This document shows, piece by piece, positions 35,101-36,990 of a stretch of 36,990 nucleotides of DNA. The position numbers were made by a program, and so were the translations under genes. The notes below the pieces were generated by a model. It saw nothing but the letters and a program-made list of their open reading frames with translations, searched no databases and was not told the origin of the DNA. The DNA is from Bacteroidaceae bacterium (lineage in GTDB: Bacteria > Bacteroidota > Bacteroidia > Bacteroidales > Bacteroidaceae), in the NCBI GenBank assembly GCA_017540585.1, contig JAFYAT010000079.1, positions 1 to 36,990 on the forward strand, given 5' to 3'. How positions within the stretch are numbered: the stretch's first letter is position 1; each line of letters opens with the position of its first letter.

Positions 35101-35430
35101 CTTCTGTCAGAAGCAAAGAAGGCTGGTCTTGACCACGCTTATATTGTCAAAGCACCTAAACATCGCTGGCGTTACATTGTGCGTGTAGATGTCGCTACTG
35201 GCAAGGAAGAAATTGTACGGGCAAGAAACATACTTCAGCCATCAAAATCTGACCTCATGCACGTATCTGCAGTATCGAAGGAAGAGTTCGTTTCAAATCA
35301 GATAGACAATGGCAACCGACTCTTCTCAGGCATAGTACCAAAGGCAATAATCATTGAGAGTGTAGAGTACAAGATTGAGCGACCTGTTCGCGAACAGAAA
35401 GACGAACTTGTACATCCTGCACTCAGGTAA
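32167..35430 (+). CDS. Exported double TldD/TldE-like metallopeptidase
   Basis: The start is set at 32167 (MKKKILLTLLMLVGIVYAKAQ), a clear signal peptide; the longer frame from 32020 lacks one. The 1087-residue protein has two consecutive modules of the TldD/PmbA fold. Module 1 (about 25-560) has the zinc motif HEIFGHRLE (His312, Glu313, His317) followed by SHRMKTGGQ, and the expected Cys ligand in GSCGAESGW (Cys520). Module 2 (about 570-1087) repeats the order (YPELYN, TSEGQVV, YYVGPLMIEEEA) but at the HExxxH position reads FMRSVIT, so it cannot bind zinc the same way. It resembles a fused TldD (active) and TldE/PmbA (inactive) pair. E. coli TldD/TldE is a cytosolic heterodimer of about 480- and 450-residue subunits. 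Substrate unknown. Confidence 0.85.
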   Translation: MKKKILLTLLMLVGIVYAKAQSIENDKVVNAMKEEMDYNLKELAKQQIPAYFLSLRLVCNKNIGVESNMGKSVSFESSNSGITPQVRVGSMDVDNFKYKNQGTQSQRRDEGAHSVPVTQGNLMPYRLAIWRETISRYRIAVRNYHEALSKMQTNVDNEDKAPCFSKAPVEQYYEKPLTPAETSLDTAAWRVRLDKVTSVFAEYPELENGSAVINSGYERKYIVNSEGSVVVQNRRVIQLSIMASAIADDGYECPMQKSYFAFDESQFPSTDSLVAAARDIVERILKLRAAPVADPYTGPAILSGDASGVLFHEIFGHRLESHRMKTGGQTFKKMVGQSVLPADFNVYSDPTLKYYGNDGLNGYYLYDDEGTKARRVTNVKNGKLTEFLMGRLPIEGFPSSNGHARASGGTDPVSRQSNLIIETSKPYTDAQLRQMLKDEAKKQGKEYGYYFRSATSGLTFTGEGNTINSFNVDPVEVYRIYVDGRPDELVRGVTLIGTPLSVFSNVTAGGETPKVFFGSCGAESGWIPVTAIAPSVFVSKIETQRNSITRPLPRVLPKPELRNTNHTNGKDDCIMTAMKDEMARTIEGLKTESQDKPCFVDYYMEKYRYFYVQATLGEIERTTHTPFIIQGKANVLLGDKNRTSAINDNMQSFLITTGDDYNAIRKELWKTTDSRFKSAINEMTNKLNRLKQSPLPEEDVDVPDMIELPAIEHIANTGHTHAIDTTWCKTATKELSAVLCDYPELYNTSCNATWRIADSYHVTSEGQVVRLPNEWGELNVIANIKAVDGTTKNGIWTYAVRSKDAYPSLDELKAEVRAFADNLRAQGSAEAVKEYYVGPLMIEEEAVSETFMRSVITPFASASRSTTAGSGTNSMLVGKRLIDTKLNIYQLSDIPSYHGTNLVGNYTIDINGVKPASRMPLVENGLLKNLMCGRKPAVGALTTTGNNALGMYLNDFVYPGIFSVTSEKTVPMSKMKSRLLSEAKKAGLDHAYIVKAPKHRWRYIVRVDVATGKEEIVRARNILQPSKSDLMHVSAVSKEEFVSNQIDNGNRLFSGIVPKAIIIESVEYKIERPVREQKDELVHPALR

Positions 35431-35484
35431 TCTGCCATACACAAGACCTCAAATGGAGAATGAACAAATTCGGGACTAATAATC

Positions 35485-35523
35485 AAAAAGTGCCACACTA
35501 CACTTGGTAGCGTGGCACTTTTA
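35485..35523. terminator. Bidirectional terminator between the TldD-like gene and mscL
   Basis: AGTGCCACACTA pairs with TAGCGTGGCACT (one G-U pair), flanked by AAAA on one side and TTTT on the other. It serves both convergent genes. Confidence 0.88.
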
Positions 35524-35557
35524 TTATTGCCTTCATTATGCAGAGGTCAACGTTAAC

Positions 35558-36025
35558 TTATTTCTTCTCCTTCAACAAGTCACGAATCTCTGTGAGAAGC
35601 TTCTCCTCTGCTGATGGTTCTGGAGCAGGAGCAGGTTCAGCAGCCTTCTCTTCAGCCTTCTTCTTTGCTGCCATAGCTGTGAGCTTAGTGATTCCCTTAA
35701 TCATGAAGAATATTGCGAGAGCGACGATAAGGAAGTCGATGACATTCTGGATAAACATACCGTAGTTGAGAGTCACAGCTTCAGTAGCAGCTGTAACCTC
35801 ATTGCCTGCCGCATCGAGAGTGGCAGGAACAGCATCCTTGAGCACAAACTTGAGGTCCTTGAAATCAACACCACCCGTCATAACTCCGATAGGAGGCATG
35901 ATAACATCATTCACGAGTGAAGTAACAATTTTACCAAATGCACCGCCGATGATTACACCGACTGCCATGTCAACCACATTGCCCTTGAGAGCGAATGCCT
36001 TGAAATCTTCAATAAACTTTCCCAT
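35558..36025 (-). CDS. mscL: Large-conductance mechanosensitive channel
   Basis: Homopentameric inner-membrane channel that opens on osmotic downshock. The 155-residue protein has the first transmembrane helix and pore segment [34 protein letters not shown] (conserved N-terminal helix, gate-lining Gly/Val), [10 protein letters not shown], a periplasmic loop, TM2 ([22 protein letters not shown]) and the C-terminal helix [15 protein letters not shown]. An Ala/Pro/Glu-rich linker ([17 protein letters not shown]) before that helix is longer than usual. A -7 element TAACTTTG (36089-36096, minus strand) lies about 65 nt upstream. Confidence 0.97.
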   Translation of the reverse strand: MGKFIEDFKAFALKGNVVDMAVGVIIGGAFGKIVTSLVNDVIMPPIGVMTGGVDFKDLKFVLKDAVPATLDAAGNEVTAATEAVTLNYGMFIQNVIDFLIVALAIFFMIKGITKLTAMAAKKKAEEKAAEPAPAPEPSAEEKLLTEIRDLLKEKK

Positions 36026-36088
36026 GGTTTATGTAATTAAAAAATTAAAAATTGTGTCCTAACATTAAATTTATTTGCTTTTCGTATG

Positions 36089-36117
36089 CAAAGTTAAAAA
36101 AATAATTCATAACTTTG
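36089..36117. promoter_or_regulatory. Divergent -7 elements for mscL and the mini-lipoprotein
   Basis: CAAAGTTA at 36089-36096 is TAACTTTG on the minus strand, toward mscL. TAACTTTG at 36110-36117 lies on the plus strand, toward the 30-residue ORF. The two form an inverted pair 13 nt apart. Neither has a clear TTTG at -33. Confidence 0.5.
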
Positions 36118-36137
36118 TCGGAGAAATTGAAAAAAGC

Positions 36138-36230
36138 ATGAAATATCGCGTTTTTACATACATGATTCTTGCAGTAATGCTGCTTTTGGTTGTAGGTTGT
36201 TCAACTGCACACTATTGTAACTGCGGTTAG
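36138..36230 (+). CDS. 30-residue Cys-rich mini-lipoprotein
   Basis: The frame MKYRVFTYMILAVMLLLVVG continues with CSTAHYCNCG and then stops. Residues 2-19 are a complete lipoprotein signal with lipobox VVGC (Cys20), so the mature protein would be a lipidated decapeptide or so with two more Cys. A -7 element lies 20 nt upstream. It stands alone about 95 nt before gapA and may share its transcript. Too short for ordinary gene callers. No family recognised. Confidence 0.65.
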   Translation: MKYRVFTYMILAVMLLLVVGCSTAHYCNCG

Positions 36231-36325
36231 CTTTTTCGTTATTTTGTATAAGTATTAATTTAGGAAATTAAGTAAATTCTGAGATAATAAACATATTTTT
36301 AACAATTTAAAAATTTTTATTCCAA

Positions 36326-36990
36326 ATGACTAAAGTTGCTATTAACGGATTCGGCCGTATCGGTCGTCTCGCTTTCCGTCAGATGTTTGAGGCTGAAGGT
36401 TATGAGGTAGTTGCTATCAACGACCTTACATCTCCAAAGATGCTCGCTCACCTTCTCAAGTACGATACTGCTCAGGGTGGTTTCGCTGGTAAGTTCGGTG
36501 AAGGCAAGCACACTGTAGAGGCTACTGACAACTCTATCATCGTTGATGGTAAGGAGATTAAGATCTCTGCTGAGGCTGACGCAACAAAGTGCCCATGGGC
36601 TGCTAACGATGTTGACGTTGTTCTTGAGTGTACAGGTTTCTATACTTCTAAGGAGAAGGCAAGCGCACACCTCGCTGCTGGTGCTAAGAAGGTAGTTATC
36701 TCTGCTCCAGCTGGTAACGACCTCCCAACAATCGTTTACAACGTAAACCACAAGACTCTTACTGCTGCTGACAAGGTTATTTCAGCTGCTTCTTGTACTA
36801 CTAACTGTCTTGCACCAATGGCTGCTGCTCTTCACAAGTATGCTGCTATCCAGTCAGGTATCATGTCAACAATCCACGCTTACACTGGTGACCAGATGAT
36901 CCTTGACGGTCCACAGCGTAAGGGCGACCTCCGTCGTTCACGTGCAGGTGCTTGCAACATCGTTCCTAACTCAACTGGTGCTGCTAAGGC
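36326..36990 (+). CDS. gapA: Glyceraldehyde-3-phosphate dehydrogenase, partial (3' end missing)
   Basis: Oxidises glyceraldehyde 3-phosphate to 1,3-bisphosphoglycerate with NAD+ in glycolysis. The first 221 codons are present and run off the window edge. The NAD-binding start is [16 protein letters not shown] with AINDLT as the dinucleotide-binding Asp. The catalytic segment is [12 protein letters not shown], followed by [10 protein letters not shown] and [20 protein letters not shown]. Start MTKVAING is the family's usual one. The Cys and T-rich codon choices (GCT, GGT, ACT) suggest strong expression. Confidence 0.97.
   Translation, partial: MTKVAINGFGRIGRLAFRQMFEAEGYEVVAINDLTSPKMLAHLLKYDTAQGGFAGKFGEGKHTVEATDNSIIVDGKEIKISAEADATKCPWAANDVDVVLECTGFYTSKEKASAHLAAGAKKVVISAPAGNDLPTIVYNVNHKTLTAADKVISAASCTTNCLAPMAAALHKYAAIQSGIMSTIHAYTGDQMILDGPQRKGDLRRSRAGACNIVPNSTGAAK

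Overview
The window looks like a chromosomal segment of a Bacteroidales bacterium, most likely Prevotella or a close relative. Promoters are of the Bacteroidetes type (TTTG about 19 nt upstream of TAnnTTTG). Genes lack Shine-Dalgarno sequences. Gene content is typical of the group: OMP_b-brl and TonB barrels, a fimbrillin/FISUMP lipoprotein, a T9SS-tailed secreted protein, a DUF4374 lipoprotein, AAA/PD-(D/E)XK ORFs and a COX24-like mini-protein. The species cannot be named from sequence alone.

Layout. 1-310: two tandem tRNA-His genes on the minus strand (the first cut by the window edge) with a clear promoter. 731-3646 (-): M16 zinc protease lipoprotein. 4196-5665 (+): pyruvate kinase, convergent with a minus-strand operon (5852-8016) of two paralogous small lipoproteins followed by a radical SAM/SPASM enzyme. 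8171-9992 (-): RNase E/G and a 29-residue basic COX24-like protein. 10303-13182 (-): large outer-membrane barrel. 13310-15176: 1.9 kb without a convincing protein gene but rich in palindromes, repeats, promoter-like sites and a strong terminator. 15177-19124 (-): cobalamin riboswitch, TonB-dependent receptor and DUF4374 lipoprotein, a likely corrinoid uptake operon. 19444-20319 (+): nadC. 20384-21300: non-coding, with a candidate minus-strand small RNA. 21380-25306 (-): very large secreted protein with two tandem 195-residue repeats and a T9SS-like tail. 25908-27530 (+): 56-residue ORF followed 3 nt later by a fimbrillin/FISUMP lipoprotein. 27951-29507 (+): AAA-ATPase/PD-(D/E)XK protein. 29695-30717 (+): nadA. 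30922-31986 (+): mnmA. 32167-35430 (+): exported double-length TldD-like protein. 35558-36025 (-): mscL. 36138-36230 (+): 30-residue mini-lipoprotein. 36326-end (+): gapA, cut by the window edge.

Functional themes. nadA and nadC give two steps of de novo NAD synthesis (nadB is not here). pyk and gapA are glycolytic. Cell-envelope genes dominate the rest. The most interesting loci are the radical SAM/two-lipoprotein operon (a putative protein-modification system), the exported TldD-like fusion with one intact and one degenerate metalloprotease half, the riboswitch-controlled receptor/DUF4374 pair, and two families of short hairpin repeats that sit just after stop codons in a fixed orientation.
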